Shown here one piece after another: positions 22,692 through 34,865 of a stretch of DNA of 64,000 nt. How positions within the stretch are numbered: position 1 is the first letter of the stretch; every line of letters begins with the position of its first letter. A model generated the notes under the pieces. That model saw only the letters and a list, made by a program, of their open reading frames with translations, was not told the DNA's origin and did not search any database. The position numbers were made by a program, and so were the translations under genes. This stretch comes from Parasponia andersonii (Eukaryota > Streptophyta > Magnoliopsida > Rosales > Cannabaceae): NCBI GenBank assembly GCA_002914805.1, contig JXTB01000003.1, forward strand, positions 2,556,775 to 2,620,774, read 5' to 3'.

Positions 22692-22700
22692 CTATAAATA
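22692..22700 (+). promoter_or_regulatory. LTR TATA box
   Basis: CTATAAATA about 540 bp into the LTR, followed by a CT-rich stretch typical of the transcribed leader. Confidence 0.55.
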
Positions 22701-23743
22701 GAAGGCTAATGCCCTTATTTGTAACCTAATGAGCATACACTGCCTATAATATTATCTCTTTTTTATTTGCGTTTAATTGGTCTGTCTTTATCTCTCTCTC
22801 TTTCTCTTTCATCCATACATCAAAGCCATCACCATTATTTTCCTTGCTTTATTCACTAATGTTACCACCATCGTAACTCCCTTTATGTCCACTTCATCAG
22901 TTCCTTATTTTTACATGTATTTACTTCGTTAATCTCATATATTATCCACTTGTGGCCAGTTCATCATCAACTTTTGCTTAAGCCTTGGCCCAATGTCACT
23001 TGTTACCACGTCCTCATCATACTCTCCTCAATCTTTGGTTTATGACCAACTCATAGATAAGTCCTAACCCTTTTTTCATGTATGTATGTTTGCATGCATC
23101 TTATTGTATCTTATTCATATGTGCGTAGCTCTTAGTTTACCTATAATTAGCTCCTAGTTATCCTTATTTCATCTCTATACATCAATAAGTATATGTATAT
23201 ATGTATATATGCATGCCTATTTTCGTATGTCCATGTATGTGTAAAAATCGATCAACAAGTCCCTTTAATATTAGTATTTTTCTAAATATTCATATAGGCC
23301 TAGATATCTTTATATATCTATTTCCTAAACCCACACTTACTTATTCACATATCTTAGGCCCAACAAGTATTTTAGATCAATTTTTATCTCATAATTATTT
23401 CTATACTATCATTTTAATTATTTTTACGTTACTATTTCCACTAACCTATTTTACAAGTTTCCATGCAGGTAATTCCTAACCCTTGTACTTTAGTGATTTA
23501 TAAGCCCCGAGCTACTCTCTTCGAACTCCGTGCTTGACCTGTGGCACAAATTTAGGATTTTGTGTTCTCTCATAATTTCTCATCTATTAATTTTGCTATT
23601 ATTGTTACAATTATTGTTATTATTATTATTACCACTAATTCCTTTATCTTCCATATTTGTCTTCTAGTTAACATTATGGTTAGTTTATTCGCCTCCGTCA
23701 ACTAGACCTTTTATTATTACTGTATTGTTAAATTATTGTCGAT

Positions 23744-24015
23744 CTGTAAGCTAATTATCCCTACAACCACCTATCGATAGGGACATCGTGGGAAGTATCG
23801 CTCTTCATTGCGACCGCCTATTGGGACTTCAATACTTACTGTTAACATTGTGATAATACTTATGTTATTATTATACCATTATTATTATCATATTGTAAGT
23901 ACGTTATCCCTGTAATCTCTAACGTGGCAAAGATGCTATGAGAATTGTCGTTTTCTATACTGACTACCTATCAAGACTTTGACATGTAGACAATGTCATG
24001 ATAACTCTTACACTC
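23744..24015 (+). repeat. diverged tandem duplication of about 140 bp
   Basis: Two units (about 23744-23870 and 23894-24015) share the order TAA..TTATCCCT, TATCGTCG/GAATTGTCG-like block, ACTACCTATC/CGCCTATTGG and a final GTGATAAT/TCATGATAA. Divergence is high. It is an internal structure of the LTR. Confidence 0.55.
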
Positions 24016-24128
24016 GTGCACTCCTTGTAATCTAACCATAATCCCAGGTATTCTTTACTTTACTTTAATTAATTACAGGTCTCGTTAATTAATCAAAACA
24101 CAAGATTCGGTCCTAAACACCCTACAAA

Positions 24129-25879
24129 TGTTGAGAAATTGAGGTTTTAATTTTCCTCATTCTTAATTTAAAGATAACAAATATTTGATTTAGTACAATT
24201 GAGTTAACTTGAGTGTGTAGCAAAAAGGTATTAAAGTTCTAGCTCAAATTAATCAAGGAATCAAGCTTGAAGATGGATGCATATTGGCCTTATTAGAATC
24301 AAGCTTGAAGATGGACAATCAAGATACAAGACCATGCTTAGATAGGGTATATTCATATTTAGTCCTACATTTGATTTAATTTATTGTACATAAAATTCTC
24401 TTTGCATTGGCTCATACTTTTCGAAAGAGTTTTCAAACTATTTTAAGCTTAAAATGATTATTCATTATAGAAGTTTGAAAATAGAAAATAATGTTTTTGA
24501 TTGGGTAAAATATTTTCCAAAACATGATTTCTTTTGTTTAAATAAGTTACTAATAGATTTGAAATCAGGATTATTTGATATAGGCTAAAAAGTTATTTTC
24601 TATTCGCAAACTAGAATATGTTTCGATATGAATACTTTCTAAATTATTGTTAAATATATTTGTGAAACTAAAATAAGTTTGCAATAGCAAAAATACTCTT
24701 TTCAAATTGATTTATAATATTTTTAAAGTGTTTAAAGTAAGTTTTCAAAAAATGCCAAAATCTGTCAAAATCTGAAAAATAGCCAAATGCTAAAACTACC
24801 AAAACAAGTAGGGTTTTTGGTTTACTAAAAATTCTATTGGTCTACCGAAAATGGCAGTGACAAAAATATATCCATTAAAATTCGGCCGTTGAAAAAACAC
24901 TACCAACAACTGGTATTTTCGGTCGACCAAAAACTCACTTCCTTTCTACCGAAAATGATAGAAAGTGTATCTAACAGTTATAAATGACTAGTTTTTACTC
25001 AACCTGACAAATAGAAGTTATTTTAAGACTTGAAAAAGACTTTACATGGAGCTAAATTGTTATCCAACTACTTTCAAAGTGCAAAAACATAAATTTACAT
25101 TGAATTAACTTTCAAATCATATTGAGCCAATCTTAGAGCATTCATTTTGCATTGTTCTCTAATCTCCTAAGAGAAAATTGTATTTATTACTTTTTAGAGG
25201 AGAGTTTGTGAGTGTATTCACTCTTATATTGGAAAACCATTTGAGAGTGAGATGTGGTTGGCACTAGAGTCATAAACAACCGTATAAATGTGAGGTTACC
25301 ACTAAAGTTAAAACAATCTGATCTAAGTAAGGTTGCTACCAGAGTCTAAACAATCCAAGTATAGATGAGGTTGTCACTGGAGTCTAATCAACTTGTGAGT
25401 TAGTGAGATTGGCACCATTGTCTAAACAATCTATGTAGGTGAGGATTGACATCAGAGTCAAAACAATCTGTGGTTAGGTGTGATAGAGCCAGATTCAAGA
25501 CTATTGCAAAAGTTGGGTAAGCCTAAGAAGAATTCATTTTGTTTATACAAGGGCCAGTCAAGGCCATAATCTTGATTCGAATAGTGGAAGCTCAAAGCAA
25601 GTTGTCGAGGGCTGGGGATGTAGGCAAACTGTCGTGTTTGTCGAATCTCATAAAAACCGAGCTTGCACTTTCTCTACCCTTATACTTTTTACTTTAATTG
25701 AGCATTTGATTTTTAGTATACTTAATATACTTGTTATTATTGCTATATGTTTGGTATTATTGTTGATTTAGTTTAAAAGTTTCAAAATAGTGGTCTATGG
25801 TTTTAAATGGTTAAAAAATTTCTTAAAACGATTTAAAACCCAATTCACCCCCTCTTGGGTTGTCAATCCTAGGCTAACA
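24129..25879 (+). mobile_element. SIRE-type copia LTR
   Basis: Starts TGTTGAGAAATTGAGG and ends AGGCTAACA. It is homologous to the split LTR at 11385-14263. It contains GGTCGACCAAAAA-type palindromic motifs (about 24790-24960), a six-unit minisatellite (25246-25482), an AGAGCCAGATTCAAGAC block and the end AATTCACCCCCTCTTGGG typical of SIRE/Maximus LTRs. No TSD: the flanks are ACAAA and ATTAG. It may be a solo LTR with later damage, or one end of a larger element removed by recombination. It lies between copia-B leader and gag. Confidence 0.75.
25246..25482 (+). repeat. six-unit minisatellite of about 39 bp inside the SIRE-type LTR
   Basis: Degenerate units of the form GAGGTTGGCACTAGAGTCTA + AACAATC + about 12 bp follow each other six times. 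The other SIRE-type LTR has only about one unit near 13868. The number of units thus changes between family members. Confidence 0.8.
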
Positions 25880-26129
25880 ATTAGCTCACAATATACACAT
25901 ATAACTTATTACTTAATTAGTTTAAGATATATATATATATATATGTTATATCTTTTTGCATTTTTTTTTAAATTTCATTTACTCCTTTAGTCTTGTTAAC
26001 TTTTAGCCTTTTACTTAGATCTATATTCTATTAAAAAAAAAGAGAAAAAAGGTAAAAAAAAAAAAATCTTATTTGAATAAAGGAGGATTGACAAAAAAAA
26101 AGACCAAAAGAAATGATGAGCAAAAAAAA

Positions 26130-29100
26130 TATTGAATCACCAGGGGCTAAATCTATCCCAATTGTAGTATAATCTAGAAGAGAATTCCATTCAAGAATCA
26201 CTCTTACAAAAACAAATTATGATAAATGGTCTCAGCTGATGGAAATACAAACTATTGAAAAAGATCAAAATTTCCTACATTTATGGCAAGACTAAGAACC
26301 CTCTGAATCAGATGAAGAACATGAAAAATGGTATGCTGAAAATCAAAAAGTCAAATGATGGCTATTAATGTCCATGTCTCCTGAAATTATGAAGCATTAT
26401 TTATGCTTACCCACTCTCGTTGTCATTTGGGATGCCTTGTCCAAAGCCTTCTATGACAAATATGATGAGTTACAAGTACTTACTCTGAAGTAGAAAGCCT
26501 TGTTAGCAAAATAAAAAGGAAAAATACTCTCTGTGTATTATGGAGAACTAATTGAAATTTTCTAAGATTTTGACTATCGTGATTGGATGGTTATGAAAGA
26601 TCAAGATGACATCACAACATATTGCAATACTACTAATGATGAAGAGTTTACATTTTTCTCGCTAGATTAGATGAGGAATTTGACCAAATCTGAAGAAAGA
26701 TTGTGATCAAATTTGGAGAAATGTTGTTCCTTTATTCGCTAAGAAGCCATTTTTAGTACCACTCAAAAAGGTGACTCTGGAACATTAGATGCCAGTGCTA
26801 TGGTAGCTCAAAACCAATTCAGTCAAAATCAATAAGATCGAACATGACCTAACAATAGTAAAAATGGTACGGGCCTGTCTTCTTACAAATGCACTTATTG
26901 CAACTAGACTGGTTATATCAAGAGTCGTTGTTTTATGTTGTTGGTAGTATATCCAGAATGGTGAAACTATAGTCGCTCAAAGAAAAAAAAGACTCTCTAC
27001 TATAATAATTGTTGACACAACGAGAAAGGATAGCATTACTGACAAAGCCTCAATATTGGTAATAGCAGGAGACAATGGTGGTAAGGTTTTAAATATTTCT
27101 GCACCTATTTATGATAATACATAGATAATTGATTCTGGTGCAATATATTATATGATATTTGATTCTAGATAGATCTCCTTACTCAATCCATCTGCACAAA
27201 AATTTGTATCTACTACCAATGGAAGTTCAACTATAGTCATTAGAGAGTGATCATTGTCTCTCACCAATATATTAAATTTAGACTCCATTTTAGTTGTTTT
27301 ATCCTTTGATTATAATCTTTTATCGTTATCTCAAATAACAACAATCCTATCTTGTATTATAACTTTCTGGCTTAACTTTTATATCCTTAAGAACATCAAA
27401 ACCAGAAAGACGATTGATTATGGTATTAGATAAGGAAAGCTATACTTCTTGGACTTACAAGCAAAGAGTTTCGAAAGCTTATGATAAGCTCTAACAATGA
27501 GCGACTCTGAGGGGGAGAACAACAAAAGGAAATCTGGTTATGGCATTGACAATTAGGCCATGCCTTTTTCGGATATTTAAAGAAGTTATTTTCTAGTTTA
27601 TTTATACACATTGATGTTTCTAGTCTTTAGTGTGATATTTGTGAACTTATGAAAAGCCATCGTACTTTATTTCCCCTATGTTTGAATAAAAGCCTGCTTC
27701 TATTTACAATTATCTATTCTGATGTCTAGGGTTTATCCAAAGTTATTACTTTAGGTAGATCATGGTGGGTTGTAACATTTATTGATAATTATACCAAGAT
27801 GATATGGTTATGCTTGATGAAGTCTAAAAGTGAAGTAAGCTCATTATTTCAAAATTTTCATAAAATGGTTGAAACTTAGTACAATGTGAAAATTCAAGTT
27901 CTTCACAGTGATAATATAGGAGAGTATCAAAATACTGATCTTCTACACTATTTGGAAACAAAAGAAACAATACACCACATCACTTGCTCCACTATACCTC
28001 AGTGAAATAGAGTCGCGGAATGCAAAAATCGGCACCAGTTAGAAGTTGTTCAAGCTTTGTTAATTGAGGCTCATATATCATTACCATACTAAGGAGAAGC
28101 ACTTATTACTATAACCTATTTAATCAATCAGATCCCATTAAGTGCAATTAATTTCCAAACACTTTTCCAAGCCCTCACTAAAGCCATTGTTGCCCCAGTT
28201 ATCTTAAATTTACTCCTTATGACTTTGGGTGTGTTGTGTTTGTACATCTCCACAAACATCAATGCAACAAGTTAACTCTTCAAGCATTGCTATATATTTT
28301 TGTTGGGTATGCTACTCATTAGAAGGGGTACCAATATTATCATCCTCCAACACGATGATTGTTTATAATAATTGATGTGGTTTTCCATAAAGACACCCTG
28401 TATTTTTCCAAGTCAAAATTTAAGGGGACGTATTAGTAAGAAATTCAGACTCTATACTATGATTGTGAAACTAATATTCAGTGTGTTGGAATTTTGGACA
28501 TTGGAGGTGTAACATTAGAATCTGGAGTAACGTTGGATTTCAATGGTGAAAAATCACAAATTGAGAAAGACCAAGAAATATGTTGATAGTGGATCAAAAT
28601 CAACACAATTCATGTCTTGCAGTCTTTAGCTTTAAATTTGGAATGCTTATTACAACAATTCGTTGTAAATAATGCTTTTCTACATTGTGAGTTATCTGAA
28701 GAAATCTACATAGATCTCCCATTAGAATGCATGATACTAGACAAATATTGTCAGAAAGTATACGGATTAAAGAAATCATTATATAGTTTGATACAATATC
28801 TAAGAGCATGATTTGGAAGATTTATGAAGTCTATGATAGCCTTCAGTTACCATCAGAGTACTTCTGATCAAACCCTCTTTCTCAGAAAACAACAAAATAA
28901 GATCACTGTACTCATTATATATGTAGATGACATAGTGGTTATAAGTAATGATTTTGAAGAAAGGAAGGTTTTACAGAATTGTTGATTCAAAGAATTTGAA
29001 ATGAAAGATCTAAGCCCTCTAAAATATTTTCTTAGAATTTAAGTGTCCCGATATACTAATGAAATATTTCTATCCCAAAGAAAGTATACAATAGATCTAT

Positions 29101-29885
29101 TGCAAGAGACCAGCATATTGGCATGTCAACTAGTTGAGACAATAGTGGAAAAAGGTTTAAATTATATGTTGAATCTAACTAGGTACCAACTAATAAAGGA
29201 AGATACCAAAGGCTTATAGGAGGATTTATGTATTTGTCTCATAATGGACTAGACTTAACTTATGTTTTGAGCATCATCAGCCAGCTCATACATAATCTTG
29301 AAGAACAACATATGAGTGCAGTTATACACATTTTAAAATATCTAAAGTTTGTACTAGGAAAAGGAATATTGTTCACAAAACCTTAGATTATCAAAATGTA
29401 AAGTATGTACCGATGCCGATTGGGCCAATGCTCTAGAAAGCAAACGATCTACTTTTGGTTACTTTATATTTGTAGGAGGTAATCTTGTAACATAGGGGAG
29501 CAAGAAATCATATATTATAACCCGATCAAGTGCAGGAGTAGAACTCATAGGTATGACACTTGAAATTTGTGAGGCGTTATGACTAAGACTCCTTTTACAA
29601 GATTTAGGTTATCTATCTAAATAATCGATCCAACTATTTTCTGATAATAAAATAGCTTATGATATTACCCATAATCCATTTCAACATGATCGTACCAAAT
29701 ACGTCGATATAGATAGCTAGATTTTTTATAAAGGAAAAATTGGATGGACAAATTATGGAATTACTTAAAATTGGATCAGAGGAACAATTAGCTGATATCC
29801 TCACCAGAATAGTTTCAAGAAAAATGTTCCTAAATTTTCTAGACAAGTTGGGCATGTGTAATATTTATGCACCAACTTGAGAGAG
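26130..29885 (+). pseudogene. copia-B gag-pol, heavily degenerate
   Basis: The plus strand carries a complete but broken copia gene order. Gag around 26195-26470 (NYDKWSQLME, WGALSK-like), CCHC knuckle at 26884-26932 with a stop inside, protease DSGA at 27131-27142, integrase D (about 27720), HSDN (about 27903) and VAECKNR (about 28011-28031). RT spans 28610-29180 with intact YVDDIVV (28919-28939), and RNase H with TDADWANALESKRSTFGY (about 29405-29460) ends in DILTRIV (about 29798). Stops occur every few tens of codons. The final sequence CTTGAGAGAGTG is the polypurine tract. The pattern belongs to the copia group with very short LTRs. Confidence 0.8.
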
Positions 29886-30046
29886 TGTTAAATTAGACAA
29901 TGAGTCTTGTCTCCCTCTCTCTTGTTTTTAGGGAGATTTTCTCTTCTTATTTTAAGGAGATTTTTTGTAAGATTTGTGTTTCAAATCTTTCTCATAAATA
30001 CTTTGTACATATTTGATTCATTATGAATGAGAATGAGCATCCATCA
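29886..30046 (+). repeat. copia-B 3' LTR, 161 bp
   Basis: TGTTAAATTAGACAATG directly after the polypurine-like GAGAGAG, ending CATCCATCA. It is short and CT-rich. It matches the interrupted 5' LTR at 17066-17153 plus 21858-21893. No convincing TSD was found around the pair. Confidence 0.7.
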
Positions 30047-30288
30047 AATTTAGTAAAGTAGTGGTCATCACGAACTGATGGAAAAAAAAAAACTTGATGG
30101 ACAAAAGAGATCATTAATTTTTTTAAAGGGCGGTACATTGCATAATTAGTTAGAGAGGATAATGGTTGAGTACGCAAACAATATCATCCCGTATTGGTTA
30201 GAGATGAGAAAGATAAAAGGGTTTACAAGGATATGGACTACTCTACTGGGAGATAAGAAATATTTCAAACTGATATGAAACCCAAATT
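30047..30288. other. short intergenic remnant
   Basis: Includes a stretch (about 30120-30270) that looks like an LTR fragment with GTTAGAGAGGATAATGG and GGTTTACAAGG motifs. No gene can be read. Confidence 0.4.
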
Positions 30289-30293
30289 CTAAT

Positions 30294-32517
30294 TGTAAAA
30301 ATCCGAATTTTGGGAGGGTAATTTGAACAATATACCAATTTTTTGAATAAAATATTGGGTGGATTAATTTGCAAAAGTTTTGTGCAGAAGGACTAAATCG
30401 TAATTTTTGGGAGACTATATTGATAGAGATTTGAAATTTGGGGACTTATGTGCAATTTTTAAAAAATTGCACAGCCTTATAAGACAAGGCCACGTGCCTT
30501 GTCCTTTTCTTTTCTCTCTCTATCTCTCTCTCTTCTCTCTCTTCTCCCCCGATCTCTCTCTCTTCTCTCTCTTCTCCCCCGATCTCTCTCTCTCTCTCTC
30601 TGCTTTTCTCGGCAGGAAAAAGTAGGGGCCGCCGCAGGGGCCGCTCCGGCCGTCATCCGCATGCACCACTGACTGGCGTTAACTCGCCAGACTGTGCCAA
30701 AGCTCTGCCGCCCCTCGCTAGCCGCCACCGTTGCCTGCAATGCCGGAAATCCTCCAAGTCGCCATTTCGGTTTTTTCATCACCGACGATGATTTCGGCCA
30801 CCATTCGACCCCCAACCTGTCCCGTTGGATTCGTCTCGTTTCAAGAATCATCAAGGTGTATATATCTCAACCCCATTTTGCTCGGATTGAAAGTTGCCAT
30901 TTTTGGATATTTTGAGTTTAAGTTTGACTTTTTGACCTGGCTGTTAGATTGTGTTTTGTTGTCATTTTTGGAATATACTCAGAAAATGGAGAAGTTTGAT
31001 ATATATATTGCCTATGTTTGGTGATCGACATGGAAATTGAGATCAGACAGTCGAGATTTACCTCTTTTTGCGTGCAACCGGCCCGATGTAGGCCCGGATC
31101 TGAATTGGACAAGTTATATGTCTAACCTAGTTATTTTGGGTCCAGGAATTCAGTGAAGAGGTCCGTTTGTGGAATTGAAGCTCTGGTGAGAAGTTGGCTT
31201 TTCGCAAGAGGACGATCGAGGGCTTGGAATTGGTTCCCGACCTTCCAGGCGATCGTCAACGACACCTTGAGGATTCGATAGCGTGGTATTGCTATTCGAG
31301 CGAGGTAGGGACTCAATTACCTCTGTTTTATATCATTTTTGAATAAAACTTATTTTCTGCAACATATGAGAACAAATGTGATTTTTGGTTACTCGAATAT
31401 CTGTGGTGGGAATTAGTTGTATGAGATATATACTGTATTGCTCTGGGAATTTTCTGAGTGCAGGTTATTTTGGGTATATTAAAAATAGGGCCATTATGCT
31501 GCCCGTTTTTCTATAAAAACCTAGTATGCTGATTTTACTGAAAAACTAGAGCACGATTATTTTCACATTTCAGTTCTGTATTGCACATGTCATGGGATCA
31601 TACATGAGCACCGTGTTAGCATCGTGGGTTTACAGTGTGGCACTGCATGCTCCAGCATCGGTGAAAGTCCGTAAACTCGCGTGGGGTTTTGTTACTTCTG
31701 ATTACCTCCCCATTTTGCAGGCGTAGGCAATTCGGTTGCCCCTCCAGATTTGGTAGGCGACACACGGGTGTCCCCTCCGAGTATGGGCTTAGGTATCAGG
31801 CAGGCTGTTAGGTATACTTAGTGCCATCATCCTGGATTTCCATAGATGAGAGGATGAAAGCTCATTGGTATGGGTTGATTTTTGTCATGTGCATATGAAT
31901 TGGATGGTTTTGATTACACTGTTTTTTATATATATATGGATTTCTGGTTTGGATTATATATATATGTCTGTTTTGGACTAACTAACTATGCAGGAATTCC
32001 CCATCACTAAAATGTTTTCGATCGAGATAATTGTTTTTCCTACTGGGCATTTTATGCTCACCCCCCTACCTTCTTCCTCAAGTGGTATCCAGTGCGATCT
32101 TGTTGATCAAGAAGAGTAAGAGGTCATCTGGATTGTAGTTCGTCTCTTGGTAATGCTAGGAGTTTGTTGTTGTAGTCTTTGGACTATTTGGGTTTTGCAT
32201 AAGCATTGAACCAAGATTACTGCTTTCTATTTTATCTGTAAACTTATGTATGCCATTCTAATATCTGACTTTTGTTATGGATGATGGTGATACTTGGGCT
32301 TTTATGTGACTTCGTGATTTTTAATTATTATTCAGTCTATGTTTAGTAGTGTATACAAACTGTGGGAGTGGTTCACAGAATAGAATTCTAATTACTTTAT
32401 TTAAATGGACTGTTTTTATAAAAACTAGAACTTTTGACATTTTTCAAATAAATCAAGGAATTTTCCACCTTTGTAAAATTCCCCTTCAGCCACTGGCCCG
32501 AGTTTTGGGTCGTGATA
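30294..32517 (+). mobile_element. solo LTR of the chromovirus family, 2224 bp, TSD CTAAT
   Basis: Starts TGTAAAAATCC and ends GGGTCGTGATA (CA changed to TA). It is flanked by CTAAT at 30289-30293 and 32518-32522. It is homologous, in inverse orientation, to both LTRs of the complete element at 32617-41427. It contains a CT-rich tandem block (30503-30600) and a GC-rich region (30620-30800). Open frames in it reflect LTR composition, and I see no reason to call them genes. Confidence 0.9.
30503..30600 (+). repeat. CT-rich tandem repeats in the LTR
   Basis: A unit of about 28 bp, CTCTCTCTTCTCTCTCTTCT plus CCCCCGAT, is repeated, grading into simple (CT)n. The counterparts in the other LTRs (about 34532-34590 and 41166-41215) have fewer units. 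Confidence 0.85.
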
Positions 32518-32616
32518 CTAATACAATGGAACTTGATGCAAATTGGGAAGAAAGCTTAATTACGGGATCATGGATTATTTCTTTTGTCTTGAACACTAGT
32601 TTCTTAATGCACTAAT
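32518..32616. other. 99-bp spacer between inverted LTRs
   Basis: The only unique DNA between two opposite-facing LTRs of one family. It starts and ends with CTAAT, the TSD of each neighbour. No gene. Confidence 0.8.
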
Positions 32617-34806
32617 TGTAAAGATCCAAAACTCGGGCTAGTGGCAAAAGGGGAATTTCACAAAGATGGGAAATTTCTTGATTTATTTGAAAAATGTCAA
32701 AAGTTCTAGTTTTTATAAAAACGGTCCATTTAAATAAAATAATCAGAATTCCATCCCGTGAACCACTCCCTTAGTTCGTATACACCATCAAACATAGATT
32801 GAACAATTACTTAAAAACATGAAATTAAATACAAAACCCAGCATCATCGTCATCCACAATAGAAGTCAAATACCAGAATGGCATACATAAGTTTGCAGAC
32901 AAAATAGAAAGCAGTGATCTTGGTTCAATATTAGCACGTAATCCAAATAGTCCAAAGACTATGACAACAAACTCCTAGCATTACCAAGAGGTGAACTGCA
33001 ATCCAGATGACCTCTTACTCCTCTTGATCAATAAGATCGCACTAGACACCACCTAAGGAGGAAGGTAGGGGGTGAGAATACAATGCCCAGTAGGAAAATA
33101 GTTACCTCGGAGAAAAACAGTTCAGTGATGGAAATCTCCTGCATAGTTAGTTCAAATCCAAAACATACACACACATATATATATATATATAATCCAAACC
33201 GGGAGCCAATATATATAAAACAGTGTAATCAAAATCATCAATCCATATGCACAGGAAAAAAATCAACCTAAACCCATGAGCTCACATCCTCTCATCTGTG
33301 GAAACCCAGGATGATAGCACTAAGTGTACCTAACAGCCTACCTGATACCTAAGCCCATACCCGGAGGAGACACCCATGTGTCGCCTACCAAACCTAGAGG
33401 GGCAACCGAATTGCCTACACCTGCCAAATAGGGAGGTAATCAAAAGTAACAAGACCTTACACGAGTTTACGGACTTTCACCGATGGTAGGGCATGCAGCG
33501 CCACACTGTAAAACCCACGATGCTAACACGGTGCTCATGTACGATCCTATGACACGTGCAATACAGAACTGAAGTGTAAAAACTACTGTACTCTGGTTTT
33601 TCAGTAAAACATGCATAACAGAGTTTTATAGAAAAACGGGCAGTATAACGGCCTTATTTTTGATATACCCGAAATAACCTGCACATAGCAAATTCCCAAA
33701 GCAGTATAGTATATATCGTATAACCAGATTCCATCACATATAATTCAAATCATTAAAAACACACTTGTTCTTATATGCTGCAGAAAATAAGTTTTAACTC
33801 AAAAACGGTACAAAACGAAGGTAACTAAACCTCTACCTCAACAGAATAGCGACACCACGCTATTGAGTCTTCAAGGTGTCGTTGACGATTGCCCGGAGGG
33901 TCTGGAACCAAGCCCTCGATCATCCTTTTGTGAAAAACCAACTTTCTTACCGGAGCTTCAATTCCACAAACGAACCTCTTCACTGAATTCCTAGCATCCA
34001 AAATAGCTAAGTTAGACATATAACTTGTCCAATTCGGGTCCGGGACCACACCGGACCGGTGGCACGTAAAACGAGACAAAATCTTGACCGTCCGATCTCG
34101 ATTTTCATGCCGATCACCAAACCACACAATATATATATATATATATATATCAAACTTCTCCATTTTCCGAGTACATTCCAAAAATGCAGTCAAAAACATA
34201 ATCCAACAGCCGGATCGAGAACAACAACCATAAACTCGAAATGCCCAAAAATGGCAACTTTCAATCCGGACAAAATGGAGTTGAGATATATATACCTTGA
34301 TGATCCTTGTGATGATACGAATCCAACAGGACCGGTTTGAGGCCGAATGGTGGCCGGAATCGTCGCCGGCGGCCAAAAATCCGAAATGGGTCAAAACGGC
34401 ATCAATGGCTTTTTTTCGGCGATCTGGTGGCTGGCGGCAACTGCGGATGACCGGTAGAGGTGCGCAGTAGCTTGGCGAGTCGACGCTGGTTGGTGGGCGG
34501 CTCGGACGGTGGCTAGGCGGCGGTCCTGCAGCCGAGAGAGAGAAGAGAGAGAATTCGGGGGGGAGGAGAGAGAAGATAGAGAGAGAGAAGAAAGAGGACG
34601 GGCACGTGGCCCAATCTTATAGGGCTGTGCAATTTTTCAAAAATTGCACATAAGTCCCCAAAATTTAAAATCTCTATCAATCTAGTCCCCCAAAATTTAC
34701 AATTAAGTCCCTCTGTACAAAATTTTTGCAAATTAGTCCCCACAATTTTTTATCCGAAAAATTGGTAAAATGTCCAAATTACCCTCGAAAATTCTGGGTT
34801 TTTATA
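32617..34806 (-). repeat. 3' LTR of the chromovirus, 2190 bp
   Basis: Plus-strand ends TGTAAAGATCC and GGTTTTTATA; the minus-strand TG start is mutated to TA. Matches 39577-41427 apart from the assembly gap. It also forms the right arm of a large inverted repeat with the solo LTR 30294-32517. Confidence 0.92.
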
Positions 34807-34819
34807 TTCTCCCCTCCTT
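34807..34819 (-). other. chromovirus polypurine tract
   Basis: AAGGAGGGGAGAA on the minus strand, immediately before the 3' LTR. It primes plus-strand DNA synthesis in active relatives. Confidence 0.85.
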
Positions 34820-34865
34820 ATAAGAATTTCGTCCCAAAATTCAAAATACAAGTCAAGATTTTACA

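Larger units (their letters stand above)
22150..24119 (+). mobile_element. probable solo LTR, about 1970 bp, imperfect TSD
   Basis: Starts TGTTTTATGG and ends CCTAAACA, flanked by CTCTA (22145-22149) and CCCTA (24120-24124), four of five identical. It contains a TATA box CTATAAATA (22692-22700) with a CT-rich leader (about 22780-22810), so it is plus-oriented. A diverged tandem duplication of about 140 bp lies at 23744-24015. The length and low coding content fit a gypsy LTR, but I cannot name the family and the ends rest on one mismatch-bearing TSD. Confidence 0.6.

Noticed and set aside
25246..25482. Regular repeats as a CRISPR-like array
   Set aside because: Repeats and spacers are both degenerate, the array is inside a plant LTR, and the sequence is eukaryotic.
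17058..30058. GTAAAG as TSD of copia-B
   Set aside because: It occurs near both ends but is offset by two bases on one side and would require an LTR not ending in CA.
30477..30854. 125-codon minus-strand frame with Arg-Glu-Arg repeats
   Set aside because: Translation of the CT-rich microsatellite of the LTR; low complexity.
32349..32615. 88-codon plus-strand frame crossing the LTR end
   Set aside because: Spans the LTR boundary and the 99-bp spacer, so it is a chance fusion.
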